Shown here in pieces: positions 26,506 to 35,574 of a DNA stretch of 63,788 nucleotides. The stretch is from an uncultured Alistipes sp. Its GTDB lineage: Bacteria; Bacteroidota; Bacteroidia; Bacteroidales; Rikenellaceae. Made by a program: the position numbers and the translations under genes. Below the pieces are notes generated by a model, which saw only the letters and a program-made list of their open reading frames with translations, was not told where the DNA came from and searched no databases. Position 1 is the stretch's first letter. Each line of letters opens with the position of its first letter. The stretch covers positions 1 through 63,788 of the forward strand of contig UQYM01000013.1 of assembly GCA_900545315.1 (NCBI GenBank), given 5' to 3'.

Positions 26506-27192
26506 ATGAGTCTGTTAAAAACCGAAAAACTGAGCAAAATCTTCCGGACGGAAGAGATTGAAACCATCGCCTTGAATCAAGTTTCGTTGGAGGTGAATGA
26601 GGGCGAATTTGTGGCTATTATGGGCCCTTCGGGATGCGGCAAATCGACCTTGCTGAATATTCTCGGCCTGTTGGATAATCCTACAGGCGGTCAGTACTAC
26701 CTGCTGGGCAAAGAGGTGGGTAGCCTCAAAGAGAAGGAGCGAACCCAATACCGTAAAGGAAAGATCGGATTCGTCTTCCAGAGCTTTAACCTGATTGAAG
26801 AGCTGAATGTGTTTGAAAATGTGGAATTGCCGTTGATCTACATGCATATCAAGGCGGCAGAACGCAAAAAAATGGTCAACGAGATTCTGGCTCGTATGAA
26901 CATCAGCCACCGTGCCGGACATTTCCCGCAACAGCTCTCCGGAGGTCAGCAGCAGCGTGTGGCCATAGCCCGTGCCGTGGTCTCCAAGCCGAAACTGATT
27001 TTGGCCGACGAGCCGACCGGAAACCTCGATTCAACGAACGGTAAGGAGGTGATGACCCTGCTCACCGAACTGAATCAGGAGGGTACCACCATCCTGATGG
27101 TGACCCACTCTCAACACGATGCTTCGTATGCACACCGCATTGTCAGCCTGTTTGACGGTGAGATTGTGGCCAATGTGACCAATTATCTGTAA
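26506..27192 (+). CDS. ABC transporter ATP-binding protein (MacB/LolD type)
   Basis: A 228-residue ATPase of the MacB/LolD/FtsE class that powers the two permeases upstream. Walker A is GPSGCGKST near residues 40-48, the Q loop is FVFQSFNL near 88-95, the signature is LSGGQQQRVAIARA near 142-155, Walker B is LILADEPTGNLD near 163-174, and the H loop is MVTHSQHD. The 107-base gap after the second permease lacks a clear promoter, so it is probably the last gene of the sigma-54-controlled operon. A strong hairpin terminator follows. Confidence 0.95.
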   Translation: MSLLKTEKLSKIFRTEEIETIALNQVSLEVNEGEFVAIMGPSGCGKSTLLNILGLLDNPTGGQYYLLGKEVGSLKEKERTQYRKGKIGFVFQSFNLIEELNVFENVELPLIYMHIKAAERKKMVNEILARMNISHRAGHFPQQLSGGQQQRVAIARAVVSKPKLILADEPTGNLDSTNGKEVMTLLTELNQEGTTILMVTHSQHDASYAHRIVSLFDGEIVANVTNYL

Positions 27193-27213
27193 AGTTGTGT
27201 TTGGTTGTAATAG

Positions 27214-27246
27214 AAAGGCGTCCTCTTTCTGAGGGACGCCTTTTTA
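27214..27246 (+). terminator. Terminator of the permease operon
   Basis: A 10-bp stem (27214-27223 with 27234-27243), ten-base loop and a T run lie 22 bases past the ATPase stop. It may also serve dnaG, which converges from the other side. Confidence 0.85.
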
Positions 27247-27283
27247 TTTCGGAACAGGGAGTTTGTGGCGTCTCTTGATGAGC

Positions 27284-29245
27284 TTATAAAATCAGACGTG
27301 AGAGCCTTTTGGCAATCAGAATACGCTCCTGATTCAGTGCGGAAATCTGATGCGTAACGGTGGCGAGCTCCTCTTCACTCAACTGGTCGTCCCGTAATTT
27401 GCGCTCCAGTTCGGCAATGATCTTTTCGATCACCTTCGACTTGTACAAAATCACGACACGTGGAACGGCCACCGGAAGCCGATCCTGTTCACTCTCGACA
27501 CTGATGTCATGTTTCTGCCACAATTTGCTGGCCGTGTAGTTGTCGTCAGAGGTTAGCAGGTCAACCGTTGCGGTAGCAACCGCCGGATCCGGATGGTTGA
27601 TGAAGTGGTGCATGTCAATGGGGGCCCCGGTTTCCCACAGCGTGCGATACTCCTCATACAGCGTACGGTAGGCCGGATTTTCGAGTTGGATGCCGTTGCG
27701 ATCCAGATCACTGATAATCACTTCGGCCACATTGAGCTGAACCTCCTCTTTCCCCTCCCGGTAGGGGAAGGTTTGATCGCCGTATTTGATCAGGTATTTG
27801 ATCAGTTCGTGCTCCAACTCTTCCGTACTGCTGCCGGCAATGATCTGTTTGGGGTAGCTGGGGCTGCTCGGGGTAGTTGTACGATCCGTATGCAAAAGAC
27901 TTTGCCGACGGACGAACTCCTTGGCCTCGCTGCCTGCCGAACGTCCGACCCGCTTGAGTGTAACCTCTCGTAGCAGAACCTCCTCGTCGATCTCCATCTG
28001 TTTGGCACACTCGTGAATATAGACCGAACGGGTGATCTCGTTGGGAATAACCGAGATGCTCTGGACAATATCGGAGATCAGAGCCGATTTCTTTAACGGA
28101 TCGCCCTGCGCCTCTGCCAATAGCAAGTGGGTCTTGAACGAAATAAAGTCCTCTTCGTGGGTGAGCAGGAAATCCTGCAACTCGGTGGCGTTGTGTTTGC
28201 GGGCAAACGAGTCGGGGTCATCGCCATCTGGCAACAGCACAGTTCGGACATTCAATCCTTCCCGCAAGATCATGTCGATTCCGCGCAGCGAGGCTTTGAT
28301 CCCGGCGCTGTCTCCGTCGTAGATGACGGTGATATTCTTTGTAAAACGGCTGATCAGGCGAATCTGCCCTTCGGTGAGGGAGGTGCCGGAAGAGGCAACC
28401 ACATTCTCGACTCCCGATTGGTGCATCGAGATTACGTCGGTGTAGCCTTCGACCAAAATGCAGCAATCTTGTTGGGTGATGGCCCGTTTGGCCTGATAGA
28501 TGCCGTAGAGTACGTCACTTTTGTGGTAGATCTCGGATTCCGGTGAGTTGAGGTATTTGGCCACCTTTTTGTCGGTGCGCATGGTCCGGCCTCCGAATGC
28601 AATTACCCGTCCGCTGATGCTGTGGATCGGGAAGATGACACGCGTGCTGAAACGGTCGTAGTAGCTGCCGTCCTCCCGTTTGATGGTCAGTCCGGTACTG
28701 ATGAGGAACTCCTCTTTGTACCCATCTTTCAGGGCCTGCCGGGTGAAGGTGTCCCCTCCGGCGGGACAATAACCCAATCCGAATTTGAGCATGGTCGCAT
28801 CGGAAAATCCTCGCTCCCGGAAATAGGCGATACCGATGTTTTGTCCTTCAGGCGTCTCGTGCAGCGCTTTTGCAAAGTATTCGGCGGCATAGGACGAGAC
28901 CACCATCATGCTTTCCCGGTTGTCGTTGCGGTGCTCCTCTTCGGGCGTGAGCTCGCGTTCATGCACCTCGATCCCATATTTCTTGGCGACATATTTCAAC
29001 GCTTCGGGATAGGTCATGTTTTCGTGCTCCATGACAAAGGTAACCGCGTTGCCCCCCTTGCCACAACCGAAACATTTGAAGAGCCCTTTGGCTGGAGAGA
29101 CAACGAAGGATGGTGTCTTTTCATTGTGAAAAGGACAGCAGGCCATATAGTTGGTGCCACGTTTTTTCAGCGTGACGAAATCGCTGATTACATCAACAAT
29201 GTTGGCTGCTGCAAAAATTCTATCTACGGTATCTCTGTCAATCAT
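27284..29245 (-). CDS. dnaG: DNA primase
   Basis: The 653-residue replication primase. An N-terminal zinc-binding domain is visible as CCPFHNEKTPSFVV near residues 36-49 and FKCFGCGKGGNA near 57-68. The RNA polymerase domain includes YFRERGFSD and FGGRTMRTDKKVAKYLNSPE. The TOPRIM core has ILVEGYTDVISMHQSG (catalytic Glu) and VIYDGDSAGIKA with the metal-binding Asp residues, then PDGDDPDSF. The C-terminal part (about 430-653) is the helicase-interaction region. Start ATG at 29245. It forms its own unit, with a TATCTTTG -7 element just upstream. Confidence 0.97.
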   Translation of the reverse strand: MIDRDTVDRIFAAANIVDVISDFVTLKKRGTNYMACCPFHNEKTPSFVVSPAKGLFKCFGCGKGGNAVTFVMEHENMTYPEALKYVAKKYGIEVHERELTPEEEHRNDNRESMMVVSSYAAEYFAKALHETPEGQNIGIAYFRERGFSDATMLKFGLGYCPAGGDTFTRQALKDGYKEEFLISTGLTIKREDGSYYDRFSTRVIFPIHSISGRVIAFGGRTMRTDKKVAKYLNSPESEIYHKSDVLYGIYQAKRAITQQDCCILVEGYTDVISMHQSGVENVVASSGTSLTEGQIRLISRFTKNITVIYDGDSAGIKASLRGIDMILREGLNVRTVLLPDGDDPDSFARKHNATELQDFLLTHEEDFISFKTHLLLAEAQGDPLKKSALISDIVQSISVIPNEITRSVYIHECAKQMEIDEEVLLREVTLKRVGRSAGSEAKEFVRRQSLLHTDRTTTPSSPSYPKQIIAGSSTEELEHELIKYLIKYGDQTFPYREGKEEVQLNVAEVIISDLDRNGIQLENPAYRTLYEEYRTLWETGAPIDMHHFINHPDPAVATATVDLLTSDDNYTASKLWQKHDISVESEQDRLPVAVPRVVILYKSKVIEKIIAELERKLRDDQLSEEELATVTHQISALNQERILIAKRLSRLIL

Positions 29246-29734
29246 GATGGGTGCCTCCGAAGTCCAAAGATACGAATTTTCCAGAAAGCCGGCATCGAAA
29301 AATCGGACGCCCGAAAGACGGAAACAGGAAGTGTTGATATCTTGTATCGGGGGATGCTTTTATTTGAGTGAAGAGAGAACTGTAAGAGCGTATTTTGTCT
29401 CTGTTCCCACTTCCAGTATAGAGGATCTCACCCATGGACCGGAGTTCCGAAAGATCATGTAACGAAAGGTCAGCATTGTGTTTGTTGTTCTATCAAGTGG
29501 GGCTGTGAAGCGGGAATGGCAGATCTATTGAAACCGTGTTGACCAATGGATGGCAAGACTTATGGGTTGGACTTGATCTGAGCCGCAGTGGCGGCAGGTT
29601 GCGGTTGGATGCAAAAGCTCAAAGGCAGTGATGATGTTAGGGGATTGGAAGGGGTACAAAACGGCTTGCTGCAGTACCTGTCAAGGTAGTACAAAAGCAT
29701 GTCGTGCAGAGTCTGATCCTGGTGTTTGGTGTTG
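29246..29734. other. Intergenic stretch between dnaG and mntP
   Basis: About 490 bases. Apart from the dnaG -7 element I see no gene, RNA or repeat. Confidence 0.4.
29265..29272 (-). promoter_or_regulatory. Putative -7 element of dnaG
   Basis: The minus strand reads TATCTTTG, a full match to TAnnTTTG, 19 bases before the dnaG ATG, predicting a very short leader. Confidence 0.5.
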
Positions 29735-30319
29735 TTACATCAAATGATCAAACAGCACTTTAAGCCCGATCAGAATCAAAATCACACCGCCGAAGATTTC
29801 CGCTTTTGAGCCGAGTCTTGAAGAGACCGACTTACCGATTAGAATGCCGATCGCAGAGATGATCAGGGCGGTCATGCCAATGATGGTTCCTGCCAATAGA
29901 ATATTGCCGAGCGGCGAGCCTTCAAACAGATTGACTCGTACCAGTCCGAGACTGAAACCGGAGATCAGTGCATCGATACTCAGCGCGACACCGAACATCA
30001 GGGTGTTGCGCAGCGAGAGCATATGGCAATTCACCTCCTCCTCTTTGGAAGAGACACCCTCCCGTATCATTTTGATTCCCAAAAAGGCAAGCAATCCGAA
30101 GGCGATCCAGTGGTCGTAAGCGGCGATCAGTCGGCTCACATTGGCTCCGATCAACCAGCCGATCAGGATCATCAGGAAGTGGAACAGTCCGATGACGATC
30201 AGAAAGCGAATCTTTTCACGACGGGTGGTGCGATCGCAGACAAAACCGAGTGTCAGGGATACGGCAAACGTGTCGAGACTGAGGCCGATACCGAGCAGAA
30301 GGATAGCGAGCAGCTTCAT
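29735..30319 (-). CDS. mntP: Manganese efflux pump
   Basis: A 194-residue inner-membrane protein of the MntP family, which exports Mn(II). Six membrane helices cover almost the whole length. The conserved acidic motifs are LSLDTFAVSLTLG near residues 11-23 in helix 1 and ALSIDALISGFSLG near 113-126 in the second half, giving the repeated Asp residues of the family. The ATG at 30319 starts directly at the first helix; an upstream in-frame extension to 30475 overlaps the uvrB promoter and is rejected. It is divergent from uvrB. I could not see a yybP-ykoY manganese riboswitch in the short leader. Confidence 0.93.
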   Translation of the reverse strand: MKLLAILLLGIGLSLDTFAVSLTLGFVCDRTTRREKIRFLIVIGLFHFLMILIGWLIGANVSRLIAAYDHWIAFGLLAFLGIKMIREGVSSKEEEVNCHMLSLRNTLMFGVALSIDALISGFSLGLVRVNLFEGSPLGNILLAGTIIGMTALIISAIGILIGKSVSSRLGSKAEIFGGVILILIGLKVLFDHLM

Positions 30320-30338
30320 ACGGGCAGATGATTTGTCG

Positions 30339-30346
30339 CAAAGGTA
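30339..30346 (-). promoter_or_regulatory. Putative -7 element of mntP
   Basis: The minus strand reads TACCTTTG (TAnnTTTG), 19 bases upstream of the mntP ATG, facing away from the uvrB element 55 bases off. Confidence 0.5.
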
Positions 30347-30400
30347 CGTTTTAAAAGCGAACAATAACGGTCTGCACCTCTGGAATTGTGCAAAAAAAGC

Positions 30401-30408
30401 TACATTTG
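30401..30408 (+). promoter_or_regulatory. Putative -7 element of uvrB, nearly touching the start codon
   Basis: TACATTTG ends only four bases before the uvrB ATG at 30413. If used, transcription would begin at or next to the start codon, giving a leaderless or nearly leaderless message. Confidence 0.45.
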
Positions 30409-30412
30409 CGGT

Positions 30413-32482
30413 ATGGATTTCAAATTGGTGTCGGATTACAAACCTACTGGCGACCAGCCTGAAGCGATCGAGCAATTGGTCTCAGCGCTACGGAATCACT
30501 GTCGCCACAATACGCTGATGGGGGTTACCGGTTCGGGCAAGACCTTCACGATGGCCAATGTCATCGCCCAACTCAACAAACCGACCCTGATCCTGAGCCA
30601 TAACAAGACTCTGGCTGCACAGCTCTATGGAGAGTTCAAAAACTTCTTTCCGGAAAACGCTGTCGAGTATTTTGTCTCTTATTACGACTATTACCAGCCG
30701 GAGGCCTATCTTCCCACAACCGATACCTATATCGAAAAGGATCTCTCGATCAACGACGGAATCGAAAAGATGCGTTTGAGCGCGACCTCTTCGCTGTTGA
30801 GCGGCCGTAACGACATCATTGTCGTATCGAGTGTTTCGTGTATTTACGGTATTGGTAATCCCGAGGATTTCCATGCAACCTCCATTGCGTTGCAGGTTGG
30901 AGATATCATCAGCCGCAACAAGTTGCTTTATCGGTTGGTTGACGCACTCTACACCCGTAGTGAGGTCGATTTCAAACAGGGAACGTTTCGTGTCAAAGGG
31001 GATACGGTTGATATTTACGTTGCTTACGGAGAGAAGTGTTATCGGGTGGAGTTTTTCGATAATGAGATCGAGGCGATCCATTCGATCGATCCGGTAACGG
31101 GTCAACGTCTCGAGTCGTTGGATCGAGTGGTGATCTATCCGGCCAATCTGTTTGTGACCACTCGAGAGCGCATCGAACAGGCCATCCGTGAAATCCAGCT
31201 CGATCTGGGCAAGCAGTGCGAGTTCTTCGAGAAGAGCGGCCGCCCTGTTGAGGCTCGACGCCTTAAACAGCGGGTCGAGTATGACCTGGAGATGATCAAG
31301 GAGTTGGGGTATTGTCCGGGAATTGAGAACTACTCCCGCTATTTTGACGGTCGGGCTCCCGGCAGTCGCCCGTTCTGCCTGATCGACTACTTCCCGAAAG
31401 ACTATCTGCTGATTATCGATGAGAGCCATGTGACCGTGCCTCAGATTCGAGGTATGTACGGTGGTGATGCGTCGCGTAAACACAATCTGGTTGAATACGG
31501 TTATCGGCTCCCGGCCGCTGTGGACAACCGGCCGCTGCGTTTCGAGGAGTTCGAAGCCCTCGAAAATGAGGTGATCTATGTCAGTGCCACCCCGGCCGAT
31601 TATGAGTTGATCAAGTCTGAGGGCTCGGTCGTTGAACAGTTTATTCGTCCGACCGGCTTGGTTGACCCGTCGGTTGAGATTCGACCTACCTTCAACCAGA
31701 TCGATGACCTGGTGGAAGAGATTGATAAACGGGCCCGTGTGGACGAAAGAGTTTTGGTGACGACACTGACCAAACGGATGGCTGAAGAGCTCTATAAATA
31801 TTTCGATCACATGGGAATCCGTTGCCGGTATATCCACTCCGATGTCGATACGCTCGAACGGGTGCAGATCCTGGATGACTTGCGCGGTGGATTGTTTGAC
31901 GTGTTGATCGGGGTGAACCTGTTGCGTGAGGGGCTCGATCTGCCCGAAGTGTCGCTCGTGGCCATTATGGATGCCGACAAGGAGGGCTTCCTGCGTAGCG
32001 CCCGCTCATTGACCCAGACCTCGGGTCGTGCGGCACGTAATGTGGGTGGACGGGTGATCATGTATGCCGATACGATCACCGATTCGATGCGTCAGTCGAT
32101 TCAGGATACCAACCGCCGCCGCGAAAAGCAGCTCTATTACAATGCTACGCATGGAGTGATGCCACGCCAGGCCATCAAGAGTGGTACGAAGATGCTCTCC
32201 GGGGAGTCGTTGAGTACGACGTATGATCTGAGCGGTCGGCCGTTGAGCGCTGCTGCTGATCCGGTTGCCGCCTATATGACTGATCGGGATATCGAGGTGG
32301 CGATCCGTTTGGCGCGCGAAGCGATGGAGAGTGCAGCGCGTGATCTGGACTTCACGGCTGCAGCCCGCTATCGGGATCAGATGTATGCTCTTCAGGAGCG
32401 TCAGAAAGAGATGCAGCAAGGCATACAGCCCGGCTCTGCCACGGCCTCTCCGCATGCCGCATCTCCCAAGCGGAAAAGGTAA
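30413..32482 (+). CDS. uvrB: Excinuclease ABC subunit B
   Basis: The 689-residue DNA-damage-verification helicase of nucleotide excision repair, acting with UvrA and UvrC. Walker A is GVTGSGKTFTMANV near residues 38-51. The beta-hairpin that probes DNA is YYDYYQPEAYLP near 92-103. The Walker B region reads LLIIDESHVTVPQI near 337. Helicase motifs V and VI appear as GVNLLREGLDLPEVSLV and QTSGRAARNVGGRV. The C-terminal UVR domain that binds UvrC is seen near 640-680. ATG 30413 gives MDFKLVSDYKPTGDQ, as in relatives; a TTG nine codons earlier is rejected. Confidence 0.97.
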   Translation: MDFKLVSDYKPTGDQPEAIEQLVSALRNHCRHNTLMGVTGSGKTFTMANVIAQLNKPTLILSHNKTLAAQLYGEFKNFFPENAVEYFVSYYDYYQPEAYLPTTDTYIEKDLSINDGIEKMRLSATSSLLSGRNDIIVVSSVSCIYGIGNPEDFHATSIALQVGDIISRNKLLYRLVDALYTRSEVDFKQGTFRVKGDTVDIYVAYGEKCYRVEFFDNEIEAIHSIDPVTGQRLESLDRVVIYPANLFVTTRERIEQAIREIQLDLGKQCEFFEKSGRPVEARRLKQRVEYDLEMIKELGYCPGIENYSRYFDGRAPGSRPFCLIDYFPKDYLLIIDESHVTVPQIRGMYGGDASRKHNLVEYGYRLPAAVDNRPLRFEEFEALENEVIYVSATPADYELIKSEGSVVEQFIRPTGLVDPSVEIRPTFNQIDDLVEEIDKRARVDERVLVTTLTKRMAEELYKYFDHMGIRCRYIHSDVDTLERVQILDDLRGGLFDVLIGVNLLREGLDLPEVSLVAIMDADKEGFLRSARSLTQTSGRAARNVGGRVIMYADTITDSMRQSIQDTNRRREKQLYYNATHGVMPRQAIKSGTKMLSGESLSTTYDLSGRPLSAAADPVAAYMTDRDIEVAIRLAREAMESAARDLDFTAAARYRDQMYALQERQKEMQQGIQPGSATASPHAASPKRKR

Positions 32483-32663
32483 ATTGCCTGTACGGAGAGT
32501 CTCCACATGTTAAGTTGCAGAACATAGGGTGTTCGCAATGAAAATTTTTTGGAGTGTAGCGCCGTGCGAAGCTGCATCAAAAGCAATAACGTAGGAGTCT
32601 TTTGCGCTAAAACTTGTTTGAAAAAAGACTGTTGATACGGAATAGCATTTTGTAATTCACGAT

Positions 32664-33149
32664 ATGACTTTAGCCCAACACTTAACCCGATATATCGATT
32701 TTTTCTATATCCGTCCTATTCGGGCGGTATTGCCTTTACAAACTTTTCGTTATGCCGTTTGCGGCGGTCTGAATCTTGGTTTGAACTGGGTGCTGTATGC
32801 TGTCCTCTATAACTTCATTCTCGACAAAAAGATTGTTGATCTGGGAGTTGTGGCGGTATCACCCTATATTGCAGCTTTTTTGATCGTATTTCCGATCACC
32901 TTTTTTACCGGCTTCTGGTCACAAAAACATATCGCTTTCAAAAAGTCACCACTCCGAGGACGAACTCAACTGTTCCGTTATATGATCAGTGTGGCGGGGT
33001 CGATTGTGCTGAATTACATCTGCCTGAAATTTTTTGTCGAAGTACTGGGAATCTATCCTACCCCTTCCCAGGTGATCACTTCGCTGATTACGATCGGTTA
33101 CAGCTATTTGATGCAAAAACATTTTACTTTTCGGGGGTGTCAGGAATGA
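32664..33149 (+). CDS. GtrA-family membrane protein
   Basis: A 161-residue membrane protein with four predicted helices (about 26-50, 62-86, 106-126, 132-150). FRYAVCGGLNLGLNWVLY near the start and YSYLMQKHFTFRG at the end are GtrA/DPMS-family marks. GtrA-like proteins help move polyprenyl-linked sugars across the cytoplasmic membrane for surface glycan decoration. No glycosyltransferase is directly beside it; the nearest sugar genes begin 3.5 kb away. It lies 181 bases downstream of uvrB and ahead of a hairpin terminator. The partner is unknown. Confidence 0.88.
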   Translation: MTLAQHLTRYIDFFYIRPIRAVLPLQTFRYAVCGGLNLGLNWVLYAVLYNFILDKKIVDLGVVAVSPYIAAFLIVFPITFFTGFWSQKHIAFKKSPLRGRTQLFRYMISVAGSIVLNYICLKFFVEVLGIYPTPSQVITSLITIGYSYLMQKHFTFRGCQE

Positions 33150-33223
33150 CCTGTGCGGTCTCCGGCTTGACGAGCTGTTTGTCCTGGTGATGTGCTAAAC
33201 GGTTACTAAATAAGGAATACAAA

Positions 33224-33262
33224 TGGGCGTTCTTTCTGTATGGAAGGGGCGCCCAGTTTTTT
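33224..33262 (+). terminator. Hairpin terminator after the GtrA-like gene
   Basis: TGGGCG (33224-33229) pairs with CGCCCA (33250-33255), with partial pairing inside the loop, followed by GTTTTTT. It is 75 bases past the stop. Confidence 0.65.
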
Positions 33263-33409
33263 AGATCGTTTGGCAAGGAGTGCTGAATTGTTCCGGTGCA
33301 AAGGTTGTCGAGTCTGATCAACAGAAATACATCGTCCGATCGAAATCTGACCCAACAGAAGTGTCAAATCATCGAAAACAGTGGCAAACTCAAAAATGCA
33401 GATCGGGAA

Positions 33410-34330
33410 TTAGAAGAATAGCAGCAGGATGGCGATTAACCAATAGACGCTGGCCTGAATCCAGGACAACAGTCGGGGAGACATTTGGCCGATGGAGAGT
33501 TTATCGGCAACAAAGGCTCCTACGGTTGCAATCAGAGTAAAAATGATAACGGCAACCAGTGCAAAAATGGCACCCAGCAGCAGCATATCGGTTTTGGGAC
33601 TGGTGCTCTGCTTGTCGATAAACTGCGGGAAAAAGGCCAAAAAGAAGAGAATGACCTTGGGATTCAGTAGATTCATGGTGACGCCAATCCGATACAGGCG
33701 TGACGGAGAGCTCTCGTCGATCGACGTTTTATTAGCCGTGGAGGCTGTCGCTGCGGTGGATGCCTCTATAGACGGCGCTACAGCCATGCCGGAATGTGCA
33801 GAGCATGCTGCTGCAGGAGAAGAATTGGCACTATCGACGTTGTCTGTGGCAATCCCGGATGTGGAGGAATTGATTGTTGCTTGTGAAGAGGCGATGTGGC
33901 CACCCTCTGATGCTGCTGCTTGGAATTCCGTAGTCGGTTGATCCGTTGGGTCGAGCGTGGATGAGCCGTTTGAGCTCCCTTCGGATTTACAAAGAGAAGC
34001 TTCCCCCTCTATATGATTTGCTGAAGGGGCGTCGGTGGTTTTGTTTCGTTGTTTGTAGTAGCTGCGCAGCGAGGTGTAGCCCATCCAGAGCAGGTAGAGG
34101 ATGCCGGCATATTTGATGATGGCAAAGAGCGTGGGCGACGAGGAGATGATCAGTGACAGCCCCAGTGCCGCAGCTGCGGTATGGACGAAAAGCCCTGAGC
34201 AGAGCCCCAAAGCTACCGAAATACCTGCCTTCCGTCCGTGGATCATGCTTTGGGTCAGGACGAACAGAATGTCCGGCCCGGGTAGCAGGGTCAACAGCGA
34301 TGAGGCAATGATAAATTCGATGAGTTTCAT
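33410..34330 (-). CDS. LysE/RhtB-family exporter with a large Ser/Thr/Ala insertion
   Basis: A 306-residue member of the LysE translocator family, which exports amino acids or related small molecules. The N-terminal half (1-95) carries the family motif LLPGPDILFVLTQS near 15-28 and GISVALGLCSGLFVH near 36-50. The C-terminal half (about 208-306) starts with RIGVTMNLLNPKVILFFLAFFPQF. Relatives are about 205-210 residues. The extra roughly 110 residues (about 98-208) are rich in Ser, Thr, Ala and Asn, contain no hydrophobic helix, and replace the cytoplasmic loop between helices 3 and 4. The frame stays open without stops. It starts ten bases after the M23 lipoprotein gene, so the two are probably cotranscribed. 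Confidence 0.88.
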   Translation of the reverse strand: MKLIEFIIASSLLTLLPGPDILFVLTQSMIHGRKAGISVALGLCSGLFVHTAAAALGLSLIISSSPTLFAIIKYAGILYLLWMGYTSLRSYYKQRNKTTDAPSANHIEGEASLCKSEGSSNGSSTLDPTDQPTTEFQAAASEGGHIASSQATINSSTSGIATDNVDSANSSPAAACSAHSGMAVAPSIEASTAATASTANKTSIDESSPSRLYRIGVTMNLLNPKVILFFLAFFPQFIDKQSTSPKTDMLLLGAIFALVAVIIFTLIATVGAFVADKLSIGQMSPRLLSWIQASVYWLIAILLLFF

Positions 34331-34340
34331 GGGCAGGTGA

Positions 34341-35405
34341 CTACTTTACGCGCAGACGTTGGTTGATCTGCAGAATGGTGGTCGGTTTGATATTGTTGAG
34401 CCGACAGATTTTGGCGACAGACGTAGAGTATTTGCGGGCTAAGTGTGATAGCGTTTCACCCTTGCGGATACGGTGGTAAACCGCTTTGGATGAGTTATGT
34501 GCACTTTTGTTGGCGGCTTGCAGGGTTGAGCTGTTGCTGGATGCGGAGCTTTTGGTCTCCTCGGTGCGTTGCTCCGAGGCCAGTGCAGAGGCATCGAGCG
34601 GACGGGTCGAAGCCTTCACCGTCCCACCACGGTTGTAAAGATAAAGAGTGTGGTGTTGCAACGTGCGATTTTCGGTGTCGATCAGCAGATTCGGATTCAG
34701 TGCTTGACTGGCGACACGGAACTCGAAGTGAAGATGCTCGGTAGTGGCACGTCCGGTGCGACCGGCCAGCGCAATGGGATCGCCGGCTTTGACCACATCA
34801 TTGACTTTGACCAGATTGCGGGAGTTGTGGGCATAGACAGTTTCAATCCCGTTGTAGTGGCGGATGACGATGATATTGCCGTAGCCGCTATAGGGTTTTG
34901 ACATACGCACCACTCCCGAAAAAGCGGCGCGGATCGTATCGTTCGGGATCGCTTTGATATCAACGCCGGTATGCATGGAGCGTCCCCGGTAGCCGTACGG
35001 TGAGATCTGTTTGCCGGGATACGGATAACAAAAATCCTTTTTCAGATTGTCCAACGGCAAGACCAGTTCGCCCGATTCTGAGAAGGGGTTGTTCAAACTC
35101 ATGGGAATCCGGACGTGGGCGCTTTCGGTCGAGCCGAATTCATATTTGGGCAGCGGCTCGTAGAGCAATGGAGTTCCTTTGCATGCCTCCTCCTCTTCGT
35201 GCAGCAACTCTGAACGTTTCAGCTCTGATTGCAGAGCTTGCTGATCCTGCTCGGTCTCGACAGGATTGGAATACTCTTTGTCGGCAGTTGAGGCATTGGG
35301 GTTATAGCGGCTGACCTGATTGTCCTTATAAAGTGATTTTGTGACAGAACAGGCTGATAATAGGATAGATATGGTGATAATGCCAAACGATTTCTGTGAA
35401 AACAT
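34341..35405 (-). CDS. M23 peptidase lipoprotein with C-terminal LysM
   Basis: A 354-residue envelope lipoprotein. The signal peptide MFSQKSFGIITISILLSAC ends in a lipobox with Cys19. The M23 (LytM) domain covers about 125-250: HTGVDIKA holds the first zinc ligands, GRATTEHLHFEFRVA holds the HxH pair, and GYGNIIVIRHYNG is the conserved strand. A Ser-rich linker precedes a LysM peptidoglycan-binding module at about 308-353 (HRIRKGETLSHLARKYSTS). All metal ligands appear present, so it may be an active endopeptidase, although many such proteins act as NlpD-like amidase activators. ATG 35405 is chosen over a TTG six codons earlier that spoils the signal peptide. Confidence 0.93.
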   Translation of the reverse strand: MFSQKSFGIITISILLSACSVTKSLYKDNQVSRYNPNASTADKEYSNPVETEQDQQALQSELKRSELLHEEEEACKGTPLLYEPLPKYEFGSTESAHVRIPMSLNNPFSESGELVLPLDNLKKDFCYPYPGKQISPYGYRGRSMHTGVDIKAIPNDTIRAAFSGVVRMSKPYSGYGNIIVIRHYNGIETVYAHNSRNLVKVNDVVKAGDPIALAGRTGRATTEHLHFEFRVASQALNPNLLIDTENRTLQHHTLYLYNRGGTVKASTRPLDASALASEQRTEETKSSASSNSSTLQAANKSAHNSSKAVYHRIRKGETLSHLARKYSTSVAKICRLNNIKPTTILQINQRLRVK

Positions 35406-35440
35406 GTGTCGAATGAATTGCAATGAAACTTAAAGATTTT

Positions 35441-35448
35441 CAAAAATA
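35441..35448 (-). promoter_or_regulatory. Putative -7 element of the M23 gene
   Basis: The minus strand reads TATTTTTG (TAnnTTTG), 35 bases upstream of the ATG. Confidence 0.4.
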
Positions 35449-35539
35449 ACGATTTTTTGTGAGACGTTGAGCCGTTGAGGTGTGATTTGCGATGGTGAGG
35501 TTGAATTTTACCGAACCTGCGGAAACCAAATAAAAAAGT

Positions 35540-35547
35540 TATCTTTG
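35540..35547 (+). promoter_or_regulatory. Putative -7 element of trxB
   Basis: TATCTTTG matches TAnnTTTG, 27 bases upstream of the trxB ATG. Confidence 0.5.
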
Positions 35548-35574
35548 TTTTCAAATGAATTAAAAGTTACGGCA

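Noticed and set aside
30319..30475. N-terminal extension of MntP
   Set aside because: It would run through the uvrB start and promoter, and MntP relatives start at the first membrane helix.
30488..31837. 449-codon frame opposite uvrB
   Set aside because: Antisense shadow caused by codon bias of uvrB.
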